In this document: positions 1 through 6,677 of the stretch, piece after piece | Layout of the letters: every line of letters starts with the position of its first letter | How positions within the stretch are numbered: the stretch's first letter is position 1 | From: Bacteroidota bacterium | Lineage (GTDB): Bacteria; Bacteroidota; Bacteroidia; Chitinophagales; Chitinophagaceae | Assembly: GCA_023412975.1 (NCBI GenBank) | Contig: JAEZRB010000147.1 | Coordinates: 1-8,146, forward strand | Direction: 5' to 3' | Length of the DNA: 8,146 nt | Program-made: the position numbers and the translations under genes | Notes under the pieces: generated by a model | Databases searched by the model: none | The model's input: only the letters and a program-made list of their open reading frames with translations | What the model was told of the DNA's origin: nothing

Positions 1-1
1 G

Positions 2-2998
2 TGCATGGCTGTGCGCGCACAGCAAACGATCTATTACTCCGACCCCCACACAAAATTCAAAGAAGCCAAGGAATATTTTCAGAAAGAGCAGTACAGCCTC
101 GCTTACCCCTTGCTGAAGGAATTGAAGCAATCGGTACGTGAGACCGATGTGGTTAACAATCCCGTAACAGTTCAGGAGATCAATTACTACGCCACCGCAT
201 GCGCCTTAAAGCAACAGGAGGAAAACGCGGTTGACCAGGCTATTGATTATATCGATCTTGAAAAGAATACGGCCAGGGTGCAAATGATGAACTTCCAACT
301 GGCAGAATATTATTTCCGCCAACAGGACTTCAAGAAAGCCCTTGACCACTACGAGCAATCCAATATTGCCAATCTCAGCAATAAGGATATCGCGACCATG
401 AAATTTCACCAGGGATATTCCTATTTCACGCTTCAGCAGTTTGCGCAGGCCAAACCCCTGTTCAATACTATTCGCACCATGAAGGATGATCCCAATTATC
501 TTGATGCGAATTATTATTATGGGTTCCTGGCTTTTCGGGATAAGCAATACAACGAAGCTTTACATAGCTTTAAAATCGTGGAAAATGAAAAAGCCTACGC
601 GACTGTTGTCCCTTACTATATCGCACAGATCTATTACATACAGGGAAAAAAAGAAGAGGCGTTGAAATATGCGGAGACAAAGATCAAGACCGGACAGTCG
701 CAATACTATGACCTGGAATTAAAACAAATGATCGGTCACGCTTATTTTGAGCGTAAAGAATATGACAAAGGGCTGCCTTACCTGGAGGACTTTGTAAAAG
801 GTTCGCCAAAGGTTCGCCGCGAAGACCTGTACGAGTTGTCATATGCCTATTATATGAACAATAACCTCACAAAAGCGATCGAAGGATTCAGGCAGTTGAG
901 TGGAAAAGAAGATACCCTGAGCCAAAGTGCCATGTACCTGCTTGGTGACGCTTACCTAAAGACCGGGCAGAAAAGCAATGCCCGCAATGCATTTTTATTT
1001 TGTGCATCAAACAGCAGCGACAAGAAGCAACAGGAAGTTTCCCGTTTCCAATACGCCAAGCTTTCTTATGAACTCGGTTACCAGGATGAAGCGTTGAACA
1101 GTTTGAGATCATTTTTGACCGATTACCCCAATTCTACATACAACACCGAAGCAAAGGATCTGCTGGTGGCTGTTTTGACCAATACAAACAATTACCGTGA
1201 AGCGCTATCGCTGCTCGATGGCATGAACAATCCGACCCCCAACGCAAAAAGATTGTATCCAAGAATACTCTATGGCCGTGCTACGGAGTTGATCAATGAT
1301 GGTCGTCTGTCAGAAGCAGATGCGTTGCTGGATAAAGCACTAAAGGATCCTAACAACGGGGCAGTATTACCCTTTGTAAATTTCTGGAAAGGAGAGGTGG
1401 CCTATCGAAACAATAGGCTCGATGAGGCGATCAAGCATTATAATGCCTATATCAGCGCGGGTTCACCTGCGAGTGGTGAAGCAAATGTGTCGAATGCAAG
1501 GTATAACCTGGGTTATTGTTACCTGAGAAAAGAAAATTACCAGGCTGCACTTGGTTTCTTCGAACCCCTGGGCAGGAACCCCGGTCTCAGCTCTGATGAT
1601 CTTACCCAGGACGCTTACCTGCGCACCGCGGACTGTTATTATATGGAGCGCAATTTTTCAAAGGCCAAAACCATGTATGAAAACGTGATCCGTTTTTCAT
1701 GGCCGGCTGAGGATTATGCCACTTTCCAGGATGCCATGATCACCGGGATAAAAAGCTCAAAGGATAAAATCAACCTGCTCAATACCATGAACAGGAAGTT
1801 CCCTTCTTCACCTTTGATCACCGATGCAAACCTCGAGATCGCCAATACCTATATGGCGGATGAAAAATTCAGCGAAGCCATCCCATACCTTAATAATGTA
1901 ATAAAGAGTACCGGTAATGCAAGCCTGAAGCCTCAGGCTTATCTCAAATTGGGAACTTCGTACTACAACTTAAACAATAACAATGAAGCGCTGAAGCACT
2001 ACCAGGAACTGGTTGCACAGTATCCTAACTCCCCTGAAGCAGCGGACGCTTTGAACAATGTGAAACTGATTTATGTGGAATTGGGTCAGACGGATGAGTA
2101 TGCCGCTTTTATGCGTAAGTCAGGAAAGCCGCTTAGCGTCGATACTGAAGATTCACTTTCATATGCTGCTGCCGAAAACCAGATTGCGAATGGTAACCTT
2201 AATGCGGCATTGACTTCATTGAACAACTACATAAAGAAATTCCCCAACGGTGTTTATTTTGTTGATGCGCATTTCTACCGCGGTGAGATCTACTATGGCA
2301 AAAAGGACTGGGCCAATGCCTTGACCGGTTACGAGACGGTAGCAGCTAATGCACCCAATAGTTATGCGGAAAGAGCGATACTGGCGGCAGCCCGTATCAA
2401 CTTTTTCGAACTGAAGAATTATGCGAGGGCGGAAACATACTATATACAGCTTAAGAAAGAAGCTTCAAACCAGGAAAACCAGTTGGAAGCGATGCGTGGA
2501 TTATTGCGTAGCCAGTACCAGCAGGAGAAATGGTCGGACGCGGTTACAAATGCCAGAGATTTAGTGGATGCCAAAGGAAGCAGTACCGATGATAAGGCGT
2601 TAGCGAATATGGCGATCGGCAAATCCCATTCCGTCAGCGGACAACACGACCAGGCAATATCCAACTTCAAAACTGTAGTGAATTTAAACAAGGCAGCCCT
2701 TGCGGCAGAAGCGCGATATGAAATTGCAGATAGCTGGTTCCAGTTAAACAAACTCACCGATGCGGAGAAAGCGGCTTTTGAAGTGATCAATAAATCTGGC
2801 TCATACGATTATTGGGTAACCAAAGCCTATATACTTCTGGGCGATGTTTATTTTAAACAAAAAGATTACTTCAATGCTAAAGCTACATTCCAGAGCGTAG
2901 CAGATAATACGATCGAGCCGAATTTGAAAAAAGAGGCCGAAGAGAAACTGGCGCAGGTGACGGAGGAGGAGGGAAGGAGTAGTAAGGTTGGCAATTAG
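2..2998 (+). CDS. Large TPR-repeat protein, exported, 5'-partial
   Basis: This is a long alpha-helical repeat protein, about 1000 residues, built almost wholly of tetratricopeptide repeats. TPR units with the usual A/G-x-x-Y/F and A-x-x-x-Y/F spacing are visible throughout, for example near residues 92-118, 131-153, 166-190, 203-221 and, at the end, about 935-967 (numbered from the first Met at 5). YbgF/BamD-like 'YPNS'-type turns separate several of them. The reading frame is open to the window edge. The first residues (C-M-A-V-R-A-Q-Q) look like the end of a signal peptide with A-x-A cleavage before QQ, so the real start is probably upstream and the Met at 5 is internal. A periplasmic or outer-membrane-associated scaffold role is inferred. 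The gene lies 61 nt ahead of an outer-membrane barrel gene. The tail (EEEGRSSKVGN) is low-complexity and its stop codon sits inside a heptamer repeat. No catalytic domain is seen. Confidence 0.85.
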   Translation, partial: CMAVRAQQTIYYSDPHTKFKEAKEYFQKEQYSLAYPLLKELKQSVRETDVVNNPVTVQEINYYATACALKQQEENAVDQAIDYIDLEKNTARVQMMNFQLAEYYFRQQDFKKALDHYEQSNIANLSNKDIATMKFHQGYSYFTLQQFAQAKPLFNTIRTMKDDPNYLDANYYYGFLAFRDKQYNEALHSFKIVENEKAYATVVPYYIAQIYYIQGKKEEALKYAETKIKTGQSQYYDLELKQMIGHAYFERKEYDKGLPYLEDFVKGSPKVRREDLYELSYAYYMNNNLTKAIEGFRQLSGKEDTLSQSAMYLLGDAYLKTGQKSNARNAFLFCASNSSDKKQQEVSRFQYAKLSYELGYQDEALNSLRSFLTDYPNSTYNTEAKDLLVAVLTNTNNYREALSLLDGMNNPTPNAKRLYPRILYGRATELINDGRLSEADALLDKALKDPNNGAVLPFVNFWKGEVAYRNNRLDEAIKHYNAYISAGSPASGEANVSNARYNLGYCYLRKENYQAALGFFEPLGRNPGLSSDDLTQDAYLRTADCYYMERNFSKAKTMYENVIRFSWPAEDYATFQDAMITGIKSSKDKINLLNTMNRKFPSSPLITDANLEIANTYMADEKFSEAIPYLNNVIKSTGNASLKPQAYLKLGTSYYNLNNNNEALKHYQELVAQYPNSPEAADALNNVKLIYVELGQTDEYAAFMRKSGKPLSVDTEDSLSYAAAENQIANGNLNAALTSLNNYIKKFPNGVYFVDAHFYRGEIYYGKKDWANALTGYETVAANAPNSYAERAILAAARINFFELKNYARAETYYIQLKKEASNQENQLEAMRGLLRSQYQQEKWSDAVTNARDLVDAKGSSTDDKALANMAIGKSHSVSGQHDQAISNFKTVVNLNKAALAAEARYEIADSWFQLNKLTDAEKAAFEVINKSGSYDYWVTKAYILLGDVYFKQKDYFNAKATFQSVADNTIEPNLKKEAEEKLAQVTEEEGRSSKVGN

Positions 2999-3021
2999 GG
3001 ATTGGGAATTAGGAATTGGGG
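2994..3021 (+). repeat. Heptamer tandem array (ATTRGGR)x4 overlapping a stop codon
   Basis: Four contiguous 7-bp units are read directly: ATTAGGG, ATTGGGA, ATTAGGA, ATTGGGG, followed by a decayed ATTTGAT. The TAG stop of the TPR gene (2996-2998) lies inside the first unit, and the 7 bp before it (GTTGGCA) match the unit at 5 of 7 positions, so the array appears to reach into the end of the coding sequence. The unit is the reverse complement of the one at 6460-6480. Confidence 0.8.
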
Positions 3022-3036
3022 ATTTGATTACTGAGA

Positions 3037-3051
3037 ATGTTTTATAAACAT
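3037..3051. repeat. AT-rich inverted repeat in front of the barrel gene
   Basis: ATGTTT and AAACAT form perfect 6-bp arms around TAT, ending 8 nt before the ATG at 3060. It could be a weak leader hairpin or a small operator. With only one GC pair per arm it may be chance. No Shine-Dalgarno sequence or TAnnTTTG promoter is seen in the 61-nt spacer, so the barrel gene is probably read from the upstream transcript. Confidence 0.3.
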
Positions 3052-3059
3052 ATTGATAA

Positions 3060-4769
3060 ATGAATATTCAAAACAATATGCAGATAGCGAAGAGAAGGCA
3101 AAATGCGGGAGTTGGTTTGAAAGTGGGTGGATTAAACAGGATTATCTTGTTGGGCCTTGGCATCATTGGTTTCACGATATCCGCAGCCCAGGATCCCAGC
3201 AAGCCGAAGGCTATTGATATCACGTCCGCATTTAAACCGGTTTTGCGTGATGCAGCAAAGATCAATTTTAACCCTTCGCCACCTTCGACTGATACTTCAA
3301 AGCCACGACTACAATACGATATCCCCAATCCCAACCTTTTGTTTGCCTACCAGCCCGGTACACTTAAGCCGCTGGCCTTGCAGGTAGACTCAACGGGAAT
3401 ATTTGATAATAGTAATTATATCAAGGCCGGTTTTGGTAGCTTGAAGACGCCATATATACAAGCCGGCTTTTCATTTGGTGACGGCAATACAGCGGGAGCC
3501 AATATTTACGCGAAACATGTTTCTTCACAGGGTAAAAGAGATTTCCAGGACTTTACCAATACAGAAGTTAAGCTTAGTGCGTTCTATAAAACGGTTAAGA
3601 ACCTGGAATGGAATGGTAGCATCGGGATGAAACAAAACAGGACATATAAGTACGGTTACCAACCTGAGTCGCTCTCGTTTGTAAGCGACTCGATACGTCA
3701 GCGATTCCAGACTATTTCGGCTCGTATTGGGATGCACAATATCAACAATACGGAATATGGCCTTTCTTATGCCCCGGAGATCAGGATCGATATCTTTGGC
3801 GACCACCTTAAAAATAATGAAAGCAATTCCGTGGTCAACCTTCCGCTTGAGAAAAAGGTAGGGCAGGATTTCGCTGTTCAGCTCGGTGTAACTTTTGATC
3901 TTACCCGCTACTCGCCAAAAGCAAAATCCGTTGTCAATAATACTGCCTGGTATATTTCTCCCGCGGTGTTGTACAAAAGTTCAACACTCAGGTTACAGGG
4001 AGGAATAAGACCATCATGGGATAACGGATCCTTTAAGATGTTTCCCAATATCCTCGCGGAAGTGGGAACCTCAGACCAGCGTTTCACACTCCAGGCTGGC
4101 TGGACCGGATATATCCGCAAGACCACATACCAATACCTGGCTTCACAGAATCCCTGGTTATGGGCACCAACAGAACAGCTGAATACCTGGGTCGAAGAAA
4201 GATATGCCGGATTTAAAGGTGCCGTGGGTGATCATTTTACCTATAGTGCTAAGGTTGCGTTCAATAAACTCAATAACCAGCCTCTTTTTATCAACGATAC
4301 CACTGCAGGGGGAGATGGTAAGTCTTTCCAGGTCGTGAATGCAAAGCGTGTCAATGTAGTTAACCTCGGCGGAGAACTGGGTTATACTGTGGAGGAGAAA
4401 TTCTCTGTGGTCACCAGTCTTCAGTTCAACCAGTTTACCGGGCTGCGGGGACAACAAAAAGCCTGGGGCCTGATCCCGCTTGAACTGAACACCGCTTTAC
4501 GCCTCCAGGTCATCAAAGACCTCTGGCTCAAAGGCGATCTGTTTGCATGGAACGGTCCAAGGTATCTGAGGCAAGATGGCAGCGATGGCAAGTTAAAAGG
4601 CGCTGTTGACCTGAACGCAGGCCTGGAATTCAAAATTCAAAAAAATATCAGCCTTTGGACGCAGTTTAATAATATCTTCAACAAAGAATACCAGCGCTGG
4701 AACCAGTACCCGGTGTATGGATTTAATTTCGTGGGCGGAATCATTTTTTCCTTTGACCAAAAGAATTAA
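3060..4769 (+). CDS. Plug-less TonB-receptor-like outer-membrane beta-barrel
   Basis: This 569-residue exported protein is predicted to form an outer-membrane beta-barrel. Residues 11-26 are basic and polar, about 27-42 are hydrophobic (IILLGLGIIGFTIS), and a likely signal-peptidase site follows S-A-A before Q44. Met7 is an alternative start that would give a more normal signal length. After a short linker (about 44-110), the rest alternates polar and aromatic residues in the manner of amphipathic strands. The end (about 535-565: FNNIFNKEYQRW, then YGFNFVGGIIFSF) closely resembles the last strands of TonB-dependent receptors. At this length there is no room for the usual plug domain (full receptors are about 700-1100 residues), and no TonB box or plug motif is visible, so active TonB-driven import is doubtful. 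Its place between a TPR gene and a membrane HU-CCDC81 gene suggests a structural or assembly role; that is inference. The start is the first in-frame ATG after the spacer and has no Shine-Dalgarno sequence, as is usual in Bacteroidota. Confidence 0.82.
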   Translation: MNIQNNMQIAKRRQNAGVGLKVGGLNRIILLGLGIIGFTISAAQDPSKPKAIDITSAFKPVLRDAAKINFNPSPPSTDTSKPRLQYDIPNPNLLFAYQPGTLKPLALQVDSTGIFDNSNYIKAGFGSLKTPYIQAGFSFGDGNTAGANIYAKHVSSQGKRDFQDFTNTEVKLSAFYKTVKNLEWNGSIGMKQNRTYKYGYQPESLSFVSDSIRQRFQTISARIGMHNINNTEYGLSYAPEIRIDIFGDHLKNNESNSVVNLPLEKKVGQDFAVQLGVTFDLTRYSPKAKSVVNNTAWYISPAVLYKSSTLRLQGGIRPSWDNGSFKMFPNILAEVGTSDQRFTLQAGWTGYIRKTTYQYLASQNPWLWAPTEQLNTWVEERYAGFKGAVGDHFTYSAKVAFNKLNNQPLFINDTTAGGDGKSFQVVNAKRVNVVNLGGELGYTVEEKFSVVTSLQFNQFTGLRGQQKAWGLIPLELNTALRLQVIKDLWLKGDLFAWNGPRYLRQDGSDGKLKGAVDLNAGLEFKIQKNISLWTQFNNIFNKEYQRWNQYPVYGFNFVGGIIFSFDQKN

Positions 4770-4771
4770 AG

Positions 4772-5416
4772 ATGTACGGGGAACTTTATCAATATCTCAT
4801 CCTGCATAAGCAACTGAATATGCCGGGTATCGGCACTTTTCTGCTTGAAAGAAAGCCTGCATATATTGATTTTGTCAATAAAGTAGCTGAACCCCCCGCT
4901 TATACTATAGCCCTGCATCATGGCAATGTTCCTGCATCAAAGAATGTTTTCACCTGGCTTTCTTCCAAGCTGGATATATCAGAACTGGATGCAGTAAAGC
5001 GTTTCAATGATTTTTCATTTGATATAAAAAATAAGGTGCTGGCTGGTGACAGGCTGCTTTGGGAAGGCGTTGGTGAATTTAGCAAAGGTATGGCCGGTGA
5101 AATTCGTTTTGAAGCCGTGTTGAAGGATAAAAAGGCTGGTGTGCCCATACCTGCTGTAAAGGTGATCAGGGAAAATGCCGAGCATACGATGATGGTCGGG
5201 GAACATGAGAAAACATCTTCGCAAATGAAGGAAATCCTTTCACCTTCTAATGAACGGAGATTTCAGTGGTGGGGTATCGCGTTGATCGTGTCTTTGCTGG
5301 CATTTATTTTTATAGGTGTTTACCTGTCGACAAAAGGCGTTAAAACATCCTCTGTTGGCAATCAGCAGCAACTAACACCTCAAAAAACTTCCCCAACCTA
5401 CCAACCGAAACCCTAA
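4772..5416 (+). CDS. HU-CCDC81 domain protein with one transmembrane helix
   Basis: This 214-residue protein has two tandem HU-like domains of the CCDC81 type. The first is about residues 1-55 with the motif MPGIGTFLLERKPA (17-30); the second is about 56-118 with WEGVGEFSKG (97-106). A charged linker leads to one clear transmembrane helix (about 167-186, WWGIALIVSLLAFIFIGVYL) and a short polar tail rich in Q, P, T and S. The expected topology is HU domains in the cytoplasm and the tail in the periplasm. Many Bacteroidota homologues carry a C-terminal SPOR (peptidoglycan-binding) domain; none is present here, so this copy is short. The start codon follows the barrel's stop by 2 nt, which implies operon transcription and translational coupling. 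A role in linking DNA or the inner membrane to the envelope is only a hypothesis. The tail coding sequence runs into a heptamer array just after the TAA, so the 3' end may have been remodelled by repeats. Confidence 0.78.
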   Translation: MYGELYQYLILHKQLNMPGIGTFLLERKPAYIDFVNKVAEPPAYTIALHHGNVPASKNVFTWLSSKLDISELDAVKRFNDFSFDIKNKVLAGDRLLWEGVGEFSKGMAGEIRFEAVLKDKKAGVPIPAVKVIRENAEHTMMVGEHEKTSSQMKEILSPSNERRFQWWGIALIVSLLAFIFIGVYLSTKGVKTSSVGNQQQLTPQKTSPTYQPKP

Positions 5417-5480
5417 TCCATCCAGTATCCAGCATCCAGCATCCAGTATCCAGCATCCAGTATCTAGTATCCAGCATCCA
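5416..5480 (+). repeat. Heptamer tandem array (ATCCAGY)x8
   Basis: Eight contiguous 7-bp units occupy 5420-5475: seven ATCCAGT or ATCCAGC and one variant, ATCTAGT, at 5462-5468. They are flanked by partial units ATCC (5416-5419) and ATCCA (5476-5480). The array fills almost the whole 69-nt spacer between the HU-CCDC81 stop and the methyltransferase ATG at 5486, leaving no Shine-Dalgarno sequence and no recognisable TAnnTTTG promoter. The unit contains no stop in any frame; the in-frame TAG (5465-5467) ahead of the methyltransferase comes only from the variant unit. Confidence 0.9.
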
Positions 5481-5485
5481 AAACT

Positions 5486-6400
5486 ATGTCCGATCTCATA
5501 CACTACACATCATGCCCGGCCTGCGCTTCAACTGCTTTAAAAAATGTTTTCCAGGTTAAAGATCATACCGTAAGTGGAGAAACGTTTCCGATCGTGGAAT
5601 GTGAAAACTGTTCGCTGCGATTTACACAGGATGTGCCCGGTGTAAATGCGATAGCTCCTTATTATAAGTCGGATAATTATATTTCACATACCAACACCGC
5701 GTCGGGACTGATCAACCGGCTTTATCATGTTGTCAGGAGGCGAACACTTGGTTCGAAAAGAAAACTTATTCAAAGGATAACCGGGCATGAACGTGGAAAG
5801 TTGCTGGATGTAGGAAGTGGAACCGGGTCATTTGTGAATGAAATGAGTCAGAACCAGTGGGACGTGATGGGACTGGAACCGGATGCGGATGCGAGAAGGG
5901 TTTCAAAGGAGTTGTATGGGCTTGAATTATCAGATACAAGCCAGCTGTTTAATTTACCTGCCGGCCATTTTGATGCAATCACGCTCTGGCATGTCCTGGA
6001 ACATGTACATGATCTGCATGCCTACCTGCAGCAATTGAAAACAGTCCTTCATGAAAATGGCAAGCTGTTCATTGCTGTACCCAATTACACTTCTCATGAC
6101 GCGGAAGTATATGCTGAAAACTGGGCCGCCTACGATGTACCGCGACATTTATATCATTTCTCTCCTCGTTCGGTCGAACAGCTCATGTCAAAACACGGGT
6201 TGAAGATCTCAGAATACCTGCCGATGTGGTATGACAGCTTCTATATTTCTCTTATGAGCAGCAAATACCGTAATCAGGCTAAAGGCCGGCCCGCAAAATC
6301 AGACTGGATATCTTCTTTCTGGAGTGGGCTCAGTTCAAATTGGAAGGCATTGGGGGATAGGAAGAGGTGTAGTTCGGTGATCTACGTTATTACAAAATAA
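5486..6400 (+). CDS. Class I SAM-dependent methyltransferase with N-terminal zinc ribbon
   Basis: This 304-residue cytosolic protein is predicted to transfer a methyl group from S-adenosylmethionine. The N-terminus has two CxxC pairs (C10/C13 and C39/C42) that look like a zinc ribbon. The Rossmann core follows: the SAM-binding glycine loop LLDVGSGTGSF (106-116), the acidic residue ending strand beta-2 (E131 in GLEPD), and LWHVLEHVHD (168-177), which fits the post-motif region of the Methyltransf_23/UbiG-like group. After it comes VPNYTS (198-203) and then VPRHLYHFSPRSVEQLM (218-234), also typical of this group. The substrate cannot be read from the sequence. It lacks the long C-terminal domain of NovU/TylCIII-type sugar C-methyltransferases. 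The ATG at 5486 is the only sensible start because an in-frame TAG lies at 5465. It may share the upstream transcript, but repeat arrays flank it on both sides. The last 25 or so residues are poorly conserved in character but end cleanly at TAA. Confidence 0.85.
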   Translation: MSDLIHYTSCPACASTALKNVFQVKDHTVSGETFPIVECENCSLRFTQDVPGVNAIAPYYKSDNYISHTNTASGLINRLYHVVRRRTLGSKRKLIQRITGHERGKLLDVGSGTGSFVNEMSQNQWDVMGLEPDADARRVSKELYGLELSDTSQLFNLPAGHFDAITLWHVLEHVHDLHAYLQQLKTVLHENGKLFIAVPNYTSHDAEVYAENWAAYDVPRHLYHFSPRSVEQLMSKHGLKISEYLPMWYDSFYISLMSSKYRNQAKGRPAKSDWISSFWSGLSSNWKALGDRKRCSSVIYVITK

Positions 6401-6402
6401 GA

Positions 6403-6480
6403 GGGATTTAGTAATTAGTATTTGGCAATTTGGAATGAGAGCCTGGTAGGATAGGGCACTCCCAATTCCCAATCCCCAAT
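6403..6480. repeat. Opposed heptamer arrays forming an imperfect inverted repeat
   Basis: The right half has three units, TCCCAAT, TCCCAAT and CCCCAAT (6460-6480), which are the reverse complement of the ATTGGGR unit seen at 2994-3021. The left half (6403-6437) can be cut into five decayed plus-orientation units: GGGATTT, AGTAATT, AGTATTT, GGCAATT, TGGAATG. Positions 6422-6433 pair with 6461-6472 at 10 of 12 positions across a 27-nt loop. It lies just after the methyltransferase stop, in the convergent spacer. Confidence 0.65.
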
Positions 6481-6513
6481 CATTATTGTCCGGGGAACTC
6501 TGGAGTACTATAA

Positions 6514-6623
6514 ACCACGGCGGGCACGGCGAGCACAGCGAAAGCCGTTTTTGTTATAAAATCTGCTACTTTGAACAGGACCTGATGCGAATACTTCGCT
6601 GTGTCCGCAGTGTGCGCCGTGGT
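6514..6623. repeat. 110-bp palindromic element with 9-bp periodic arms
   Basis: The left arm (6514-6542) and the reverse complement of the right arm (6595-6623) agree at 24 of 29 positions; two of the five mismatches become G-U pairs in plus-strand RNA. The loop is 52 nt. Each arm is itself made of about three degenerate 9-bp units of the form CACRGCGRR. It resembles a REP- or MITE-like non-coding element in the convergent spacer. Conceptual translation of such repeats gives His/Gly-rich peptides (here NHGGHGEHSE), which explains the spurious reading frame across it. Confidence 0.75.
6526..6552 (+). terminator. Possible weak intrinsic terminator after the methyltransferase gene
   Basis: ACGGC (6526-6530) can pair with GCCGT (6544-6548) around a 13-nt loop, and the T-run covers 6548-6552. 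The stem is short and competes with the larger palindrome of which it is part, so this is tentative. The whole 277-bp convergent spacer (6401-6677) holds only the heptamer repeats, the palindrome and this site; nothing recognisable was seen in 6624-6677. Confidence 0.25.
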
Positions 6624-6677
6624 ATCCTTACACATCGATACATTTCAACTACGGCCAGCACAAGTAAGAGTCTCCCA

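Noticed and set aside
5..7. ATG at 5 as the true start of the TPR gene
   Set aside because: The frame is open to the window edge and the residues around it look like the end of a signal peptide, so the hydrophobic part and the start should be upstream.
2440..2790. A 116-codon minus-strand open frame inside the TPR gene
   Set aside because: It lies wholly antisense to a well-supported gene; its Ser/Ala/Trp-rich translation is typical of a shadow frame. The other antisense frames in the window were dropped for the same reason.
4772..5130. HU-like domains as an ordinary nucleoid HU protein
   Set aside because: There are two divergent domains in tandem followed by a transmembrane helix, unlike the roughly 90-residue soluble HU.
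5416..5480. Possible CRISPR array
   Set aside because: The units are 7 bp and contiguous, with no spacers and no cas genes nearby.
4772..6400. A single gene split by a stop: HU-CCDC81 and methyltransferase share a reading frame
   Set aside because: They are complete, unrelated proteins with own starts and stops, and two stops (5414 and 5465) separate them. The shared frame is probably chance.
6587..6599. GCGAA-TAC-TTCGC mini-hairpin
   Set aside because: It overlaps the right arm of the 110-bp palindrome and has no following T-run; treated as part of that element.
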